DNA from: Rhodoferax sp.
Lineage (GTDB): Bacteria > Pseudomonadota > Gammaproteobacteria > Burkholderiales > Burkholderiaceae_C
Direction: 5' to 3'
Assembly: GCA_031291305.1 (NCBI GenBank)
Contig: JARLJH010000014.1
Span: forward strand, 1-64,000
DNA: 64,000 nucleotides
Made by a program: the position numbers and the translations under genes. Positions 31,316 through 41,693 of this stretch are shown piece by piece; positions within the stretch are counted from its first letter, which is position 1; each line of letters begins with the position of its first letter. The notes under the pieces were generated by a model that was not told the DNA's origin, did no database searches, and saw nothing but the letters and a program-made list of their open reading frames with translations.

Positions 31316-33700
31316 ATGAAGTCTGCCAAAAAGCTTCTCATGCTCGTCCTGTTTTTGCTGGTCGCACTGTTCTTGGCCGGAATGGGGGTGATGTCCTCGC
31401 TCAATCTGAGTTATTCCCAGGATGCCATGTCGGCATTGCGGGCACGGCAGATTGACGAGACCTTTCGTGGCAATCTTGACCGGATTGACGCACGGCACCA
31501 AATCATGGAAAAGAACGCTGCGGCGTTGGCACGCCTGGGGGAGCTGTTTTACAGCATGAACCGCCAAAGCAGCCAAGACCGTCGTGCCGAACTGGAAGCC
31601 GCCTTGGTCAAAAAAATCCGTGACTTTCCAGAATCATCCGGCGGTGGCATCTGGTTTATGCCGAACGCGTGGTTTGCGAACACGCCCCTCTTTGCCGCTT
31701 ATGCGGGTTGGACGAACAATGCTGTTCAATTGATGCCTGCCTATACGGCAAGCAGATACAACTACCCGCACCAATCCTGGTATCAGGACGCGTTGGCGAT
31801 TTGGCATGATGGCAAGACGGACAACACCCAAGCATTCCATTGGGCCCCTACCTACTACGACGAGGTCCAAAATGACGGGTTGGTCACGGTGTCCACGCCG
31901 ATGTTAGACAGCCGTGGGCGACTCATTGGTTTGGCAACCATGTCTTGGCGTACCAATGAAATCATTCGACTTGTCAGCAGTGCCAGCGTCACCCCTGGGA
32001 GCTTCTCTTTTCTGATAGACCAAAACAAGCACCTGCTGTCCAGTCTGTCGCAGACCACCGAATCATCGGTGGGACAAGCGTTGATGGATGCGTTGTCGAA
32101 GCAGGAATTCAATATCGCTATGCCCTCTGGGGCAGCATCTTTGCGCGGTGGACAAATCCAAATGCCCATGCAGACACGGCAGATGGCTGTCCAGGGACGA
32201 GCTTATTCCATGTATTTGTCGTACACCCGCACCGGCATGGTTTTTGGTATCGGCGTTCCGCAAGACGAAATTGATGCAGTGCTAGAGCCCATGCGTAAAA
32301 CCAATTACCGCATCGCCATAGCCACCGGGTTGGTGCTGCTGATTCTGTCGGGTGTGATCTTGAATGTTGTCGCAAAGATTCTGCGCATGCTGGAAGCACT
32401 GTACACAGACCGGCTAACGGGCCTGCCCAATCGCACCAGACTGCTACGCGATACAGAAACTCCACATGACGAGAGCATCATTCAAGTCAACATCGACGCA
32501 TTCAAGGAAATCAACGATTTTTACGGTCACCATTGTGGCGATTACATCCTGAATTCAGTCAGCCAAAGACTTCAGGCGTATCTGGATGCCAGCCCCTACC
32601 GTGGACGCTCGTCGCTCTATCGGTTGACCGGTGATGAATTTGCCATTCGGATAACTTCTGCGCTGGATCCTGAAGTGCTGAATACCTGTCTGCAGGAAAT
32701 TTCCGAACAGATCAGAGAAGGGCTGTTTCTCTGGGAAGAGCAGGAAATTGCTGTCAATGTGACCCTGGGCGCAGTCAGTACGTGGAACAGCGAGAAATCG
32801 GTGCCAACATCGGGTGAAACCTTCCTGTCTTCGGCCAACATGGCCCTCAAACTCGCTCGTTTGCAGCATCGGCACTATGCGGTCTATGACCCGGCCCTGA
32901 AAGTGCGCGAAGCCTATGAACAAAACCTGCTTTGGGCACAGCGATTGAAGTCTGCCCTGGTGGAGGATCGCATCGTCCCTTATTTCCAGCCCATCGTTAG
33001 CAACAGCAGTGGCAGAACTGAAAAGTTTGAATGTTTGGTGCGCTTGCTGGACGAACAAGGTATGCCGGTTGGGCCGGGGCAGTTTCTAGGCGTGGCCAAA
33101 AAACTGCGTCTGTACGGAGACATTACCCGCCTCATGGTGCGCAAAAGCATGGCTGTTTTCAAGGGAACGCCCTACAGCTTTTCCCTCAACCTGTCGTTTG
33201 AAGACCTCACTGATTCAGAAACCACCGGGTTTATCAAACAGCTTCTGCGTGAATCCGGCATGGGCAAGCAAGTTATCTTTGAAATATTGGAGTCTGAAGG
33301 CATCCAGAGCTACACCGAAGTTCGAGCCTTCATTGACGAGGTAAAGGCCATGGGATGCAGCATCGCCATTGACGACTTTGGCAGTGGATACTCCAATTTT
33401 GATCACTTGCTGCGTCTCAACGCAGACATCATCAAGCTCGACGGCAGTCTGATTCGCAACCTCGACACCGACGCGAGTGCACTTATCCTCATACGCGGCA
33501 TCCTGCAGTTCGCCAAGGAACTGGGTTTCAGCACGGTGGCGGAGTATGTGCACTCGGCATCGATCCAGGACAGGGTTCAGGCACTTGGCATCGACCACTC
33601 ACAGGGTGCCTTTTTCAGTATGCCCACAGCAACTCCCATGACAGAGATCAAGGCGCAAACCAAAGGGTCTCGTGGCGCCACTTTGGAAATCATCACGTGA
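31316..33700 (+). CDS. Membrane sensor with Cache-like, GGDEF-like and EAL-like domains
   Basis: About 794 residues from the ATG at 31316, which starts just before the first helix (KKLLMLVLFLLVALFLAGM); an in-frame GTG at 31199 would add 39 residues. A periplasmic dCache-like domain (WYQDALAIWHDG, DGLVTVSTPMLDSRGRLIGL) is followed by a second helix, a GGDEF domain reading TGDEF (32627-32641) and an EAL domain whose signature reads ECL (33029). The EAL part keeps NLSFEDL, IDDFGSGYSNF and KLDGSLI, but AEGVE has become AEYVH. Degenerate signatures suggest a c-di-GMP sensor or scaffold, or altered catalysis. Confidence 0.85.
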   Translation: MKSAKKLLMLVLFLLVALFLAGMGVMSSLNLSYSQDAMSALRARQIDETFRGNLDRIDARHQIMEKNAAALARLGELFYSMNRQSSQDRRAELEAALVKKIRDFPESSGGGIWFMPNAWFANTPLFAAYAGWTNNAVQLMPAYTASRYNYPHQSWYQDALAIWHDGKTDNTQAFHWAPTYYDEVQNDGLVTVSTPMLDSRGRLIGLATMSWRTNEIIRLVSSASVTPGSFSFLIDQNKHLLSSLSQTTESSVGQALMDALSKQEFNIAMPSGAASLRGGQIQMPMQTRQMAVQGRAYSMYLSYTRTGMVFGIGVPQDEIDAVLEPMRKTNYRIAIATGLVLLILSGVILNVVAKILRMLEALYTDRLTGLPNRTRLLRDTETPHDESIIQVNIDAFKEINDFYGHHCGDYILNSVSQRLQAYLDASPYRGRSSLYRLTGDEFAIRITSALDPEVLNTCLQEISEQIREGLFLWEEQEIAVNVTLGAVSTWNSEKSVPTSGETFLSSANMALKLARLQHRHYAVYDPALKVREAYEQNLLWAQRLKSALVEDRIVPYFQPIVSNSSGRTEKFECLVRLLDEQGMPVGPGQFLGVAKKLRLYGDITRLMVRKSMAVFKGTPYSFSLNLSFEDLTDSETTGFIKQLLRESGMGKQVIFEILESEGIQSYTEVRAFIDEVKAMGCSIAIDDFGSGYSNFDHLLRLNADIIKLDGSLIRNLDTDASALILIRGILQFAKELGFSTVAEYVHSASIQDRVQALGIDHSQGAFFSMPTATPMTEIKAQTKGSRGATLEIIT

Positions 33701-33852
33701 AGTTCGTCTGCGTTTGGGTGTACTGCACCGGTTTGACGTGGCTTTAACCCTGTTTCAACTGTGATCAACTGCGCATCCAGGTTCGTGCTCATCTTTCGTG
33801 CCCCAGTGGCTGAGTCCATGGCATGCCGACATGCTGCCAGGCATGTCGCTGG

Positions 33853-33858
33853 TAAAAT
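33853..33858 (+). promoter_or_regulatory. Possible extended -10 element before purL
   Basis: CTGGTAAAATT contains TGG-TAAAAT, an extended -10 form, 80 bases before the GTG at 33939. No good -35 box lies 17 bases upstream, which is tolerated for extended -10 promoters. If real, translation of purL cannot start at the earlier in-frame GTG at 33798. Confidence 0.35.
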
Positions 33859-33938
33859 TTTTTGACCGCGACGGCCAGACCCTGGCGTTCAAGCCGTATC
33901 CCTTTCCAACTTTGCCAGCTCCTCCACAGGCCCCCATC

Positions 33939-36900
33939 GTGACCCTGCATATTTCCCAATTCGAGGGCGGCAGCGCTCTCAGCGCCTTCCGTGTCCAACA
34001 ACTTTTGCCCGGCCTGCAAGCTGTGCATGACAAGATCAGTGGCATTGCCGCGCGTTATGTGCATCTGGTGGCCAGCGTGGATGCGCCCACAGCCGCACTC
34101 AAAGAGCAACTGGCCGCTTTGTTGACCTACGGTGACCCGTACACCGGCCCATCTGATGGCGCGCTGATTGTGGTGTCGCCGCGTTTGGGCACGGTGTCGC
34201 CCTGGGCCTCCAAGGCCACCGACATTGCGCACAACTGTGGCTTGGCCATTAAACGCGTTGAGCGCATCGTGGAATACCGCGTGTCTCTTAAAAGTGGTTT
34301 GCTGTCCAAACCCACACTCAACGCCGAACAACTGGCGCACATCGCCGACCTGCTACACGACCGCATGACCGAAAGCGTGATGTTTGATCGCGCCCAGGCT
34401 TTGAACCTGTTTAACGAATTGCCCGCTGCACCGATGGCGCATGTGGATGTACTGAGTGGTGGCAAGGCCGCCTTGTTGGTCGCCAATACCGAGTTCGGCC
34501 TGGCCCTGGCGGCCGATGAAATTGACTACCTGGTCAACGCCTTCACCCAGTTGCAGCGCAACCCCACCGACGTGGAGCTGATGATGTTCGCCCAGGCCAA
34601 CAGCGAACACTGCCGCCACAAAATCTTCAATGCCCAGTTCACCATCGACGGCGTGGCGCAAGACAAGAGTCTATTTGGCATGATCCGCCACACCCACCAG
34701 ACCAACCCGCAGCACATGCGGGTGGCGTACTCGGACAACGCTTCGGTGATGGATGGCGCGCAGATTGAGCGTTTTGTAGCCAAATCGGCCCCTAGCCCGG
34801 ATGCTGTATGCGCAGCTAGCTATGAAAAAAGCAGCGCCACGCAGCATATCCTGATGAAGGTGGAAACCCACAACCACCCTACCGCCATTTCGCCATTCCC
34901 CGGTGCGTCCACTGGCGCAGGCGGCGAAATCCGTGACGAAGGTGCTACCGGGCGCGGCTCCAAACCCAAGGCGGGGCTGACCGGTTTCACGGTGTCGCAA
35001 CTGTGGCCAAACGCTGGCGAGGCCGGTTACGGCAAGCCCGGCCACATTGCCAGTCCGCTGCAAATCATGATCGAAGGTCCGCTGGGGGGCGCTGCGTTCA
35101 ACAACGAGTTTGGCCGCCCCAACTTGCTGGGTTACTTCCGCGAATACGAGCAGTCCGTGACCAGTAATGTGGATACCCAGCAGCGCGGTTACCACAAACC
35201 CATCATGATCGCCGGTGGCCTGGGCGTGATCGACGAGAGCCAGACCCACAAAATCGAGTTCCCCGCAGGCAGCCTGCTGATCCAGCTGGGTGGCCCGGGC
35301 ATGCGCATCGGCATGGGCGGCAGCGCCGCCAGCTCCATGACCACCGGTGCCAACGCCGCGCACCTGGACTTTGACTCGGTGCAGCGGGGCAACCCCGAAA
35401 TCCAGCGCCGCGCGCAAGAGGTGATCAACCAATGCTGGCTGCAGGGCCCGGCCAACCCCATCCTGGCGATCCACGACGTGGGTGCCGGTGGTTTGAGCAA
35501 TGCCTTCCCCGAGTTGACCAACGACGCCCAGCGTGGCGCCTTGTTTGACCTGCGCTCGGTGCCGCTGGAAGAGTCTGGCATGGCACCCAAGGAAATCTGG
35601 TCCAACGAAAGCCAGGAGCGCTATGTGCTGGCCATTGGCCCCGATGCCTTGCCGCAATTCAAGGCCCTGTGCGAGCGCGAACGCTGCCCGTTTGCCGTCG
35701 TCGGTGTCGCCACCGAGGCGCGTCAGCTGGTGGTGGGTGATGTTGATCTGGCCCAGCAAACCGCCAAGCAGAGCGAGGCTGATTTGCCGGTCAACATGCC
35801 GATGAATGTGCTGCTGGGCAAGCCGCCCAAGATGCACCGCGACGTCAAAACCTTGGCCCGCACTTTTGCCCCCATCAACTTGACCGGCGTGCCGCTGCAA
35901 CAAGCCGCCATCGACGTGCTAGCGCATCCAACCGTGGCCTCCAAGCGTTTTTTGGTGACCATTGGCGACCGTACCGTCGGCGGCTTGAGCCACCGCGACC
36001 AGATGGTCGGCCCCTGGCAAGTGCCGGTGGCCGATTGCGCCGTCACGCTGGCCGATTTCAAGGGCTTTGCCGGTGAAGCCATGGCCATGGGCGAGCGCAC
36101 GCCGCTGGCCACCGTGAACGCCCCCGCGTCGGGCCGCATGGCGGTCGCTGAGGCCATCACCAACCTGCTGGCGGCACCCATTGAGCTGGACCGCGTCAAG
36201 CTGTCGGCCAACTGGATGGCCGCTTGCGGCGAGCCGGGTGAAGACGCGGCGCTGTACGACACCGTGAAAGCCGTCGGGCTGGAACTGTGCCCAGCGCTGG
36301 GTATCAGCATCCCGGTGGGTAAGGATTCGCTCTCCATGCGCACGCAATGGAAAGACGGCGAGCAGGCCAAAAAGGTCACGTCACCGGTGTCCCTGATCAT
36401 TACCGCCTTTGCCACGCTGGCCGATGTGCGTGGCACGCTGACACCGCAGTTGAACGCCACGGATGACACCTCGCTGATCCTGATCGACTTGGGCCGTGGC
36501 CAGAACCGCATGGGCGGCAGTACCCTGGCGCAAACCCTGGGCCAGATGGGCGATGCCGTGCCTGACCTGGACAACCCACAAGACCTGGTGAACCTGGTCA
36601 AGGCCGTGAACGCCTTGCGCGCTGGCGGTCACATCCTGGCCTACCACGACCGCAGTGACGGCGGCCTGTTTGCCGCCGCCTGTGAAATGGCCTTTGCCGG
36701 CCATGTAGGCGTGGCGCTGAACGTGGACATGCTCGTCACCGAAGGCGACGGCATCTCTGACAGTCGCATGGACGTGGGCGACAGTAAAAACTGGGCGGGC
36801 CAGATCAGCGGTCGCCGTGACGAACTGACGCTCAAGGCGCTGTTCAGCGAAGAACTCGGTGTGCTGCTGCAAGTGCGCACGGCGGACCGCAGCGCCGTGC

Positions 36901-38009
36901 TGCAAACCTTGCGCGACCACCATCTAAGCCAGCACAGCCACATCGTCGGCAAAACCCGCCCGGCGGATTCAGAGATTCAAGTGGGCGTGGGCGAGGTGCA
37001 AGTCTGGCGCGATGCCAAATCCATCTTCAGCGCCAAACTGGCTGATCTGCATCAGGTGTGGGATGCCACCAGCTGGAAGATTTGCCAACAACGCGACAAC
37101 CCCGCCTGCGCCGATGCCGAACACGCCGCCGCTGGTGAACCGTCTGACCCCGGCATGCATGTTTATATGCCAAATCAGCCTGTAGCCCAGGTAAATCAAG
37201 GGCAATCAGCTAGTGATTCAATAGCTGCTCCGGCGCTTTTGTTGTCGCGCCCCAAAGTGGCCGTGCTGCGCGAGCAGGGTGTCAACTCGCATGTGGAAAT
37301 GGCTTACGCTTTCACCGAGGCAGGCTTTGAAGCCTTTGACGTGCACATGACTGACCTGCAAAGTGGCCGCGCCAAGCTGGCCGACTTTAAAGGCGTGGTG
37401 GCTTGCGGCGGCTTCAGCTACGGCGACACCCTGGGCGCAGGCATTGGCTGGGCACGTTCCATCACCTTCAACCCTGTGCTGGCCGACCAGTTCAAAGCCT
37501 TTTTTGGCCGCGAAGATACCTTCGGCCTGGGCGTGTGCAACGGCTGTCAGATGTTTGCTGAACTGGCCGATATCATCCCTGGCGCACAAGACTGGCCACG
37601 CTTCACCACCAACCAGAGCGAACGCTTCGAGGCGCGCCTAGCCATGGTCGAAGTGCTGGAATCGCCCAGCCTGTTCTTTGCCGACATGGTCGGCAGCCGC
37701 TTGCCGATTGCCGTGGCGCACGGCGAGGGCTATGCCAACTTCAAGTACCGAGGCAATGCCGACCAAGCCATCGCCGCGATGCGCTTTACCGACAACCACG
37801 GTGCCGCCACTGAAGCCTACCCCTTCAACCCCAATGGCAGCCCCGGCGGCCTGACGGCTGTGACCACCGCAGACGGCCGCTTCACCGCCATGATGCCGCA
37901 CCCCGAGCGCGTGTTCCGCAACATCCAGATGAGCTGGACAGATCAGGACGTGTCAGGTTTCAGCCCATGGATGCAGCTGTGGCGCAATGCGAGGAAGTGG
38001 GTGGGGTGA
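33939..38009 (+). CDS. purL: Phosphoribosylformylglycinamidine synthase
   Basis: Large single-chain FGAM synthase of purine synthesis, using ATP and glutamine. It has an N-terminal domain beginning [18 protein letters not shown], linker helices ([25 protein letters not shown]), the synthase core with [20 protein letters not shown], and a C-terminal glutaminase with GVCNGCQMF (catalytic Cys) and [11 protein letters not shown] used the GTG at 33939 because family members begin here; the frame is open back to 33798. Two in-frame copies of the dispersed repeat lie at 34781-34830, just before the KVETHNHPT core, and at 37170-37226, in the linker before the glutaminase. Confidence 0.95.
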   Translation: MTLHISQFEGGSALSAFRVQQLLPGLQAVHDKISGIAARYVHLVASVDAPTAALKEQLAALLTYGDPYTGPSDGALIVVSPRLGTVSPWASKATDIAHNCGLAIKRVERIVEYRVSLKSGLLSKPTLNAEQLAHIADLLHDRMTESVMFDRAQALNLFNELPAAPMAHVDVLSGGKAALLVANTEFGLALAADEIDYLVNAFTQLQRNPTDVELMMFAQANSEHCRHKIFNAQFTIDGVAQDKSLFGMIRHTHQTNPQHMRVAYSDNASVMDGAQIERFVAKSAPSPDAVCAASYEKSSATQHILMKVETHNHPTAISPFPGASTGAGGEIRDEGATGRGSKPKAGLTGFTVSQLWPNAGEAGYGKPGHIASPLQIMIEGPLGGAAFNNEFGRPNLLGYFREYEQSVTSNVDTQQRGYHKPIMIAGGLGVIDESQTHKIEFPAGSLLIQLGGPGMRIGMGGSAASSMTTGANAAHLDFDSVQRGNPEIQRRAQEVINQCWLQGPANPILAIHDVGAGGLSNAFPELTNDAQRGALFDLRSVPLEESGMAPKEIWSNESQERYVLAIGPDALPQFKALCERERCPFAVVGVATEARQLVVGDVDLAQQTAKQSEADLPVNMPMNVLLGKPPKMHRDVKTLARTFAPINLTGVPLQQAAIDVLAHPTVASKRFLVTIGDRTVGGLSHRDQMVGPWQVPVADCAVTLADFKGFAGEAMAMGERTPLATVNAPASGRMAVAEAITNLLAAPIELDRVKLSANWMAACGEPGEDAALYDTVKAVGLELCPALGISIPVGKDSLSMRTQWKDGEQAKKVTSPVSLIITAFATLADVRGTLTPQLNATDDTSLILIDLGRGQNRMGGSTLAQTLGQMGDAVPDLDNPQDLVNLVKAVNALRAGGHILAYHDRSDGGLFAAACEMAFAGHVGVALNVDMLVTEGDGISDSRMDVGDSKNWAGQISGRRDELTLKALFSEELGVLLQVRTADRSAVLQTLRDHHLSQHSHIVGKTRPADSEIQVGVGEVQVWRDAKSIFSAKLADLHQVWDATSWKICQQRDNPACADAEHAAAGEPSDPGMHVYMPNQPVAQVNQGQSASDSIAAPALLLSRPKVAVLREQGVNSHVEMAYAFTEAGFEAFDVHMTDLQSGRAKLADFKGVVACGGFSYGDTLGAGIGWARSITFNPVLADQFKAFFGREDTFGLGVCNGCQMFAELADIIPGAQDWPRFTTNQSERFEARLAMVEVLESPSLFFADMVGSRLPIAVAHGEGYANFKYRGNADQAIAAMRFTDNHGAATEAYPFNPNGSPGGLTAVTTADGRFTAMMPHPERVFRNIQMSWTDQDVSGFSPWMQLWRNARKWVG
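34781..34830. repeat. Dispersed repeat inside purL, copy E
   Basis: CAAATCGGCCCCTAGCCC on the left and GCAGCTAGCTATGAAAA on the right match the repeat family in its reverse orientation. It is translated in frame as [19 protein letters not shown], in a region that is variable in PurL proteins and just upstream of the conserved [12 protein letters not shown]. Confidence 0.75.
37170..37226. repeat. Dispersed repeat inside purL, copy F
   Basis: CCAAATCAGCCTGTAGCCCAG on the left (first 20 bases diagnostic) and ATCAGCTAGTGATTCAATAGC on the right match the family. It is translated as [20 protein letters not shown] in the linker before the glutaminase domain, in a different reading frame of the repeat from copy E. 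Confidence 0.75.
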
Positions 38010-38074
38010 TGAGATTCTGAGGCAAGCTGCTCAGTACATAGCAATAGCGCTCATTTCTATCACGAGGCCTTTTC

Positions 38075-39307
38075 ATGCCAGTCACTCTAGACATCGACTT
38101 TGTCCGCCAGCAATTCCCAGCATTCCAAGAGCCATCGCTCGCCGGGCAGGCATTTTTTGAGAATGCTGGTGGTTCTTACGCCTGCCAGCAGGTGATTGGG
38201 CGGCTGGATCGGTATTACCGGCAAACCAAGCTGCAACCGTATGGTGTGCACCCCGCGTCACGTGCTGCCGGTGAGGCCATGGACAACGCCCATGTGCGGC
38301 TGGCCCAGTATTTGGGCGTGTTGCCGCAAGAGGTGCACATTGGGCCATCCACCTCGCAAAATACCTACGTGTTGGCGCAGGCTTTTGCCAAGCGGCTGCA
38401 ACCCGGTGATGAAATCATCGTCACCAACCAGGATCATGAAGCCAACAGCGGCGTCTGGCGGCGGCTGGCAAGCCAGGGCATTGTCATCAAGGAATGGCAG
38501 GTTGACCCGGTCACCGGCGAGCTACCGATGGCGGCGCTTGACGCCCTGCTGAGTGCACGCACCCGTCTGGTGGCTTTCACCCATTGCTCGAACATCCTGG
38601 GGCAGATCAACCCGGTGGCCGAGATTTGCGCCAAGGCGCATGCGGTCGGAGCCAGAACGGTGGTGGACGGTGTCTCTTACGCCGGGCATGGTTTTCCAGA
38701 TGTGGCTGAGCTCGGGGTCGATATTTATCTGTTTTCGCTCTACAAAACCTTTGGCCCGCACCAGGGGGTGATGGTGATCCGGCAGGACACGGCGCAGTTT
38801 TTGGGCAATCAGGCGCACTATTTCAACGAGGGCTTGATTCACAAATGGTTTGTGCCCGCCGGGCCAGACCACGCGCAGGTGGCCGCCAGTGCCGGGGTGG
38901 CCGAGTACTTTGATGCGCTGTACGCACACCACTTTCCCGAGGGCACACCAGGCCAGAGAACAAGCCACGCGGTGAGTGGCCTGATGCGTTCTGCCGAAGT
39001 GCGCTTGTTGCAGCAGCTTCTGGATTTTTGCAAGGATGATCCCAGAGTGCGCCTGCTTGGGCCTGCTAATGCTTCAGAGCGGGCAGCGACGGTGTCGTTG
39101 CTGACACCGAAGCGGCCAGCTCTGGAGGTGGCGCAGCGCATGGCAGACAAAGGCATCATCTGCGGGGCCAGCCACTTTTACGCTGTGCGTTTGTTGCAGG
39201 CCATGGGTCTGGAGCCGGATGCGGGGGTATTGCGATTGTCCTTCGTGCACTACACCAGCGCGCAGGAAATGACCCAGTTGCTGCAGGCGTTAGACGCCGT
39301 TTTGTAG
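38075..39307 (+). CDS. Class V aminotransferase / cysteine desulfurase-like PLP enzyme
   Basis: A 410-residue fold-type I PLP enzyme. The cofactor lysine is Lys224 in FSLYKTFGPHQGVM, preceded by the aspartate-bearing VVDGVSYAGH and the ATN/QDHEANSG segment that binds the cofactor. The start FVRQQFPAFQEP...FFENAGGSYA is typical of the NifS/CsdA-like subgroup that acts on small amino acids. No loop with a clear catalytic cysteine of the IscS type is visible, so desulfurase activity is not assured. It lies 65 bases after purL. Confidence 0.85.
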   Translation: MPVTLDIDFVRQQFPAFQEPSLAGQAFFENAGGSYACQQVIGRLDRYYRQTKLQPYGVHPASRAAGEAMDNAHVRLAQYLGVLPQEVHIGPSTSQNTYVLAQAFAKRLQPGDEIIVTNQDHEANSGVWRRLASQGIVIKEWQVDPVTGELPMAALDALLSARTRLVAFTHCSNILGQINPVAEICAKAHAVGARTVVDGVSYAGHGFPDVAELGVDIYLFSLYKTFGPHQGVMVIRQDTAQFLGNQAHYFNEGLIHKWFVPAGPDHAQVAASAGVAEYFDALYAHHFPEGTPGQRTSHAVSGLMRSAEVRLLQQLLDFCKDDPRVRLLGPANASERAATVSLLTPKRPALEVAQRMADKGIICGASHFYAVRLLQAMGLEPDAGVLRLSFVHYTSAQEMTQLLQALDAVL

Positions 39308-39329
39308 AGTCGGTTAGGTAGACATTGTC

Positions 39330-39788
39330 ATGAACACTCCCCACGAAGCTATGCACACCATCATCGAATACTCCGACGAGCACCATCGCCAGCAAGTAAT
39401 CGAGCTGTGGCAAACGGCATTCGGTTATGAAGATGCACACAACGCGCCGGGCCTGGCAATTGACAAGAAGTTGGCAGTGGCTGATGGACTGTTTTTTGTC
39501 GCCCTGGCTGATGGCATGGTGGCCGGGACCGTGATGGCAGGGTATGACGGCCACCGGGGCTGGTTGTACTCGGTGGCGGTGCACCCATTGCACCGGCAGA
39601 AGCGTCTGGGCGCGGCGTTGATCCGTTTTGCTGAAGAAGTCCTGGCAGCGCGTGGCTGCCTGAAAGTCAATCTGCAGATCCGGGGCGGCAATGAAGATGT
39701 CGCGGCGTTTTACGAGTCACTGGGCTTTGTGGTCGAAAACCGCATCAGCATGGGCAAGAAGCTCAGTCAAAACATCCCCGCTGCGTAA
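39330..39788 (+). CDS. GNAT family acetyltransferase
   Basis: A 152-residue single-domain N-acetyltransferase. Motif A is visible as LYSVAVHPLHRQKRLGAALIRFAEE, with the acetyl-CoA-binding R-x2-R-x-G-x-A form, and motif B as AAFYESLGFVVENR. The segment DGMVAGTVMAGYDGHRGWLYSV is typical of the YpeA-like subgroup. The substrate is unknown. It lies 22 bases after the aminotransferase gene. Confidence 0.88.
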   Translation: MNTPHEAMHTIIEYSDEHHRQQVIELWQTAFGYEDAHNAPGLAIDKKLAVADGLFFVALADGMVAGTVMAGYDGHRGWLYSVAVHPLHRQKRLGAALIRFAEEVLAARGCLKVNLQIRGGNEDVAAFYESLGFVVENRISMGKKLSQNIPAA

Positions 39789-39846
39789 AGAGTTGCCGTT
39801 CATGCGCGTACACAATCGCTACATGAGATTCAGTTAACCTCACGCC

Positions 39847-40476
39847 ATGAGCACAAACAACCCCAAAAAACCTTTCTCGATGATTCGGGAATTCACCCTG
39901 GCTGACTGGTTCACGCTGGGTAACGCAGTCAGTGGCATGGGTGCCATGTTTTCGATCATGACTTACCTGCAGAATGGCGAGGTTCTGCACGTTTACTTTG
40001 CTTGCGCGCTGGTGTTGGCGGCGTTCATTTTTGATGTGTTGGATGGGCGCATTGCCCGCTGGCGGCAGAAAACCTCGGTGCTTGGGCGTGAGCTGGATTC
40101 GCTGGCGGATGTGATTTCTTTTGGTGTGGCTCCGGCCTTGATCGCCTACGGTTGCGGTATGCAGGGGCTGTATGACCGTGTCATCCTGACCGCGTTTGTG
40201 GCGTGCGGTGTATCGCGCCTGGCGCGTTACAACGTGACGGCTGAGGCTTTTTCTGAAGAAGGTCAGGGCAAGGTGAAGTACTTTGAAGGTACGCCCATTC
40301 CCACGTCCTTGCTGCTGGTGTTTGTGCTGTTTCTGGCAGCCCGGCAAGGTGCACTGCACCACTCACTGTGGTTCGGAAATGTGATGCTTGGGGGCTTTAT
40401 GCTGCACCCCCTGGTACTGATGTTTGCGCTGTCGGGCTCGTTGATGGTGAGCCGCATACGCATTCCCAAACTCTGA
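39847..40476 (+). CDS. pssA: CDP-diacylglycerol-serine O-phosphatidyltransferase
   Basis: A 209-residue membrane enzyme that makes phosphatidylserine, the precursor of phosphatidylethanolamine. The CDP-alcohol phosphatidyltransferase motif D-G-x2-A-R-x8-G-x3-D-x3-D is complete in DVLDGRIARW followed by GRELDSLAD. About six helices follow or flank it. The start TLADWFTLGNAVSGMGAM is the usual N-terminal helix of the type II (Bacillus-like) enzyme. It converges with the EamA transporter gene. Confidence 0.92.
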   Translation: MSTNNPKKPFSMIREFTLADWFTLGNAVSGMGAMFSIMTYLQNGEVLHVYFACALVLAAFIFDVLDGRIARWRQKTSVLGRELDSLADVISFGVAPALIAYGCGMQGLYDRVILTAFVACGVSRLARYNVTAEAFSEEGQGKVKYFEGTPIPTSLLLVFVLFLAARQGALHHSLWFGNVMLGGFMLHPLVLMFALSGSLMVSRIRIPKL

Positions 40477-40529
40477 ACTCAGCCCGCCAGGTCAGATGTG
40501 CCCGGCACAGTGCGCCACCCATCGTTTGC

Positions 40530-41438
40530 CTATGGTCGTTCCACTACTGCAGCGGCCTTTTTTTCGTGGCGGACCACATACAGGCCGCTGGCCACAATGA
40601 TGGCTCCGCCCAGAAGGGTGTACATGTCGGGCAGGGTGTCCCACACCAGCCAGTCCACACCCAAGCCCCAGGCCAAAGCGGTGTACTCAAACGGTGCCAC
40701 GGCGGACGCCTGCCCGTGGCGGAAAGCCTCGGTGATGGCCAGTTGCCCGCCAAAACCCATGACCGCCAGCGCGGCCAGCAGGTAGGCATCGTCCGGGCGC
40801 ACGGCCACCCAGTGGGGTGCGGCCAGCACGCTGCCACCCAGTGCCATGATCACCATGATCCACAGCATCAGGCTTTCGCTCGAATCGGTGCGGCTTGATA
40901 GCCGCGCCAGCACCGCCGACGAGGCGTAGCACGCAGCAGCGCCCAACACGGCCAGTCCGCCCCAGCTCACCAGTCCATCGGTCGCCGGGCGCAAGGCCAC
41001 CACCACACCGATCATGCCAACGCCCAGCGCCCACCAGTGCACGCTGGGGACCTTTTCACCCAGCACCGGGGCTGCCAGCAGTGTTATCAACAAGGGCGCC
41101 AGAAAAAACAGGGTGTAGGCGTTTGCCAACGGAAGCTCTTTCACACCCAGCGTGAACAAGGTCAACATGCAAATTGCCAGCGCGCCACGCAAGCCATGCA
41201 GCCACCAGCGGATGCGCCAAACTGTGTGCCAGGTGCCGCGCCACTGAATCCACACCACGATCAGCGGCAGGGCCACCCAGCCACGCAGGGTAGCCACTTG
41301 CAGCGCCGGGTAATGGCTGGACAGCAATTTCAAGATGGTGTCCATGAAAGCAAAAAAGCCAACCGCCACCAGCATGGCAGAAATGCTGCGCAGGTTACCG
41401 TGGTGCGCAGAGGCATGTTGAGGGTTGTGGGCTGTCAT
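40530..41438 (-). CDS. EamA/DMT family transporter
   Basis: A 302-residue membrane protein with about ten helices in two EamA halves, as in the drug/metabolite transporter superfamily. Recognisable parts are FFAFMDTILKLLSSHYPALQVATLRGWVALP in the first half and the ANAYTLFFLAPLLITLLAAPVLGEK end of that half, then a second copy ending in PFEYTALAWGLGVDWLVWDTLPD. Such proteins export metabolites or take up nucleosides; the substrate here cannot be read from sequence. Confidence 0.88.
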   Translation of the reverse strand: MTAHNPQHASAHHGNLRSISAMLVAVGFFAFMDTILKLLSSHYPALQVATLRGWVALPLIVVWIQWRGTWHTVWRIRWWLHGLRGALAICMLTLFTLGVKELPLANAYTLFFLAPLLITLLAAPVLGEKVPSVHWWALGVGMIGVVVALRPATDGLVSWGGLAVLGAAACYASSAVLARLSSRTDSSESLMLWIMVIMALGGSVLAAPHWVAVRPDDAYLLAALAVMGFGGQLAITEAFRHGQASAVAPFEYTALAWGLGVDWLVWDTLPDMYTLLGGAIIVASGLYVVRHEKKAAAVVERP

Positions 41439-41693
41439 TGGGGCGCGAAGTTAAGAAGCACGAAATGGATTGTCGATGAAGATATGGCGGGTCGATGGGG
41501 CCGGTTTGGCACCTTCGGTGACGGCCATTGATGAGACCAATAGTGTCAGGATGACACGGTTCCGCCAGAAAAAGAAAGTTCTCACATGTCGATAAGTTGA
41601 CGACATTGGCTTTGTGTGCGAAGGCGGCAATAACTTTGCAAATACGATGAGGCCGAATTTTTTTCACGTCATCATTTAACGAAAGGAAACAAC

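Noticed and set aside
34671-35903. A 410-codon minus-strand frame opposite purL
   Set aside because: The plus strand encodes conserved PurL throughout; the antisense product has no recognisable family.
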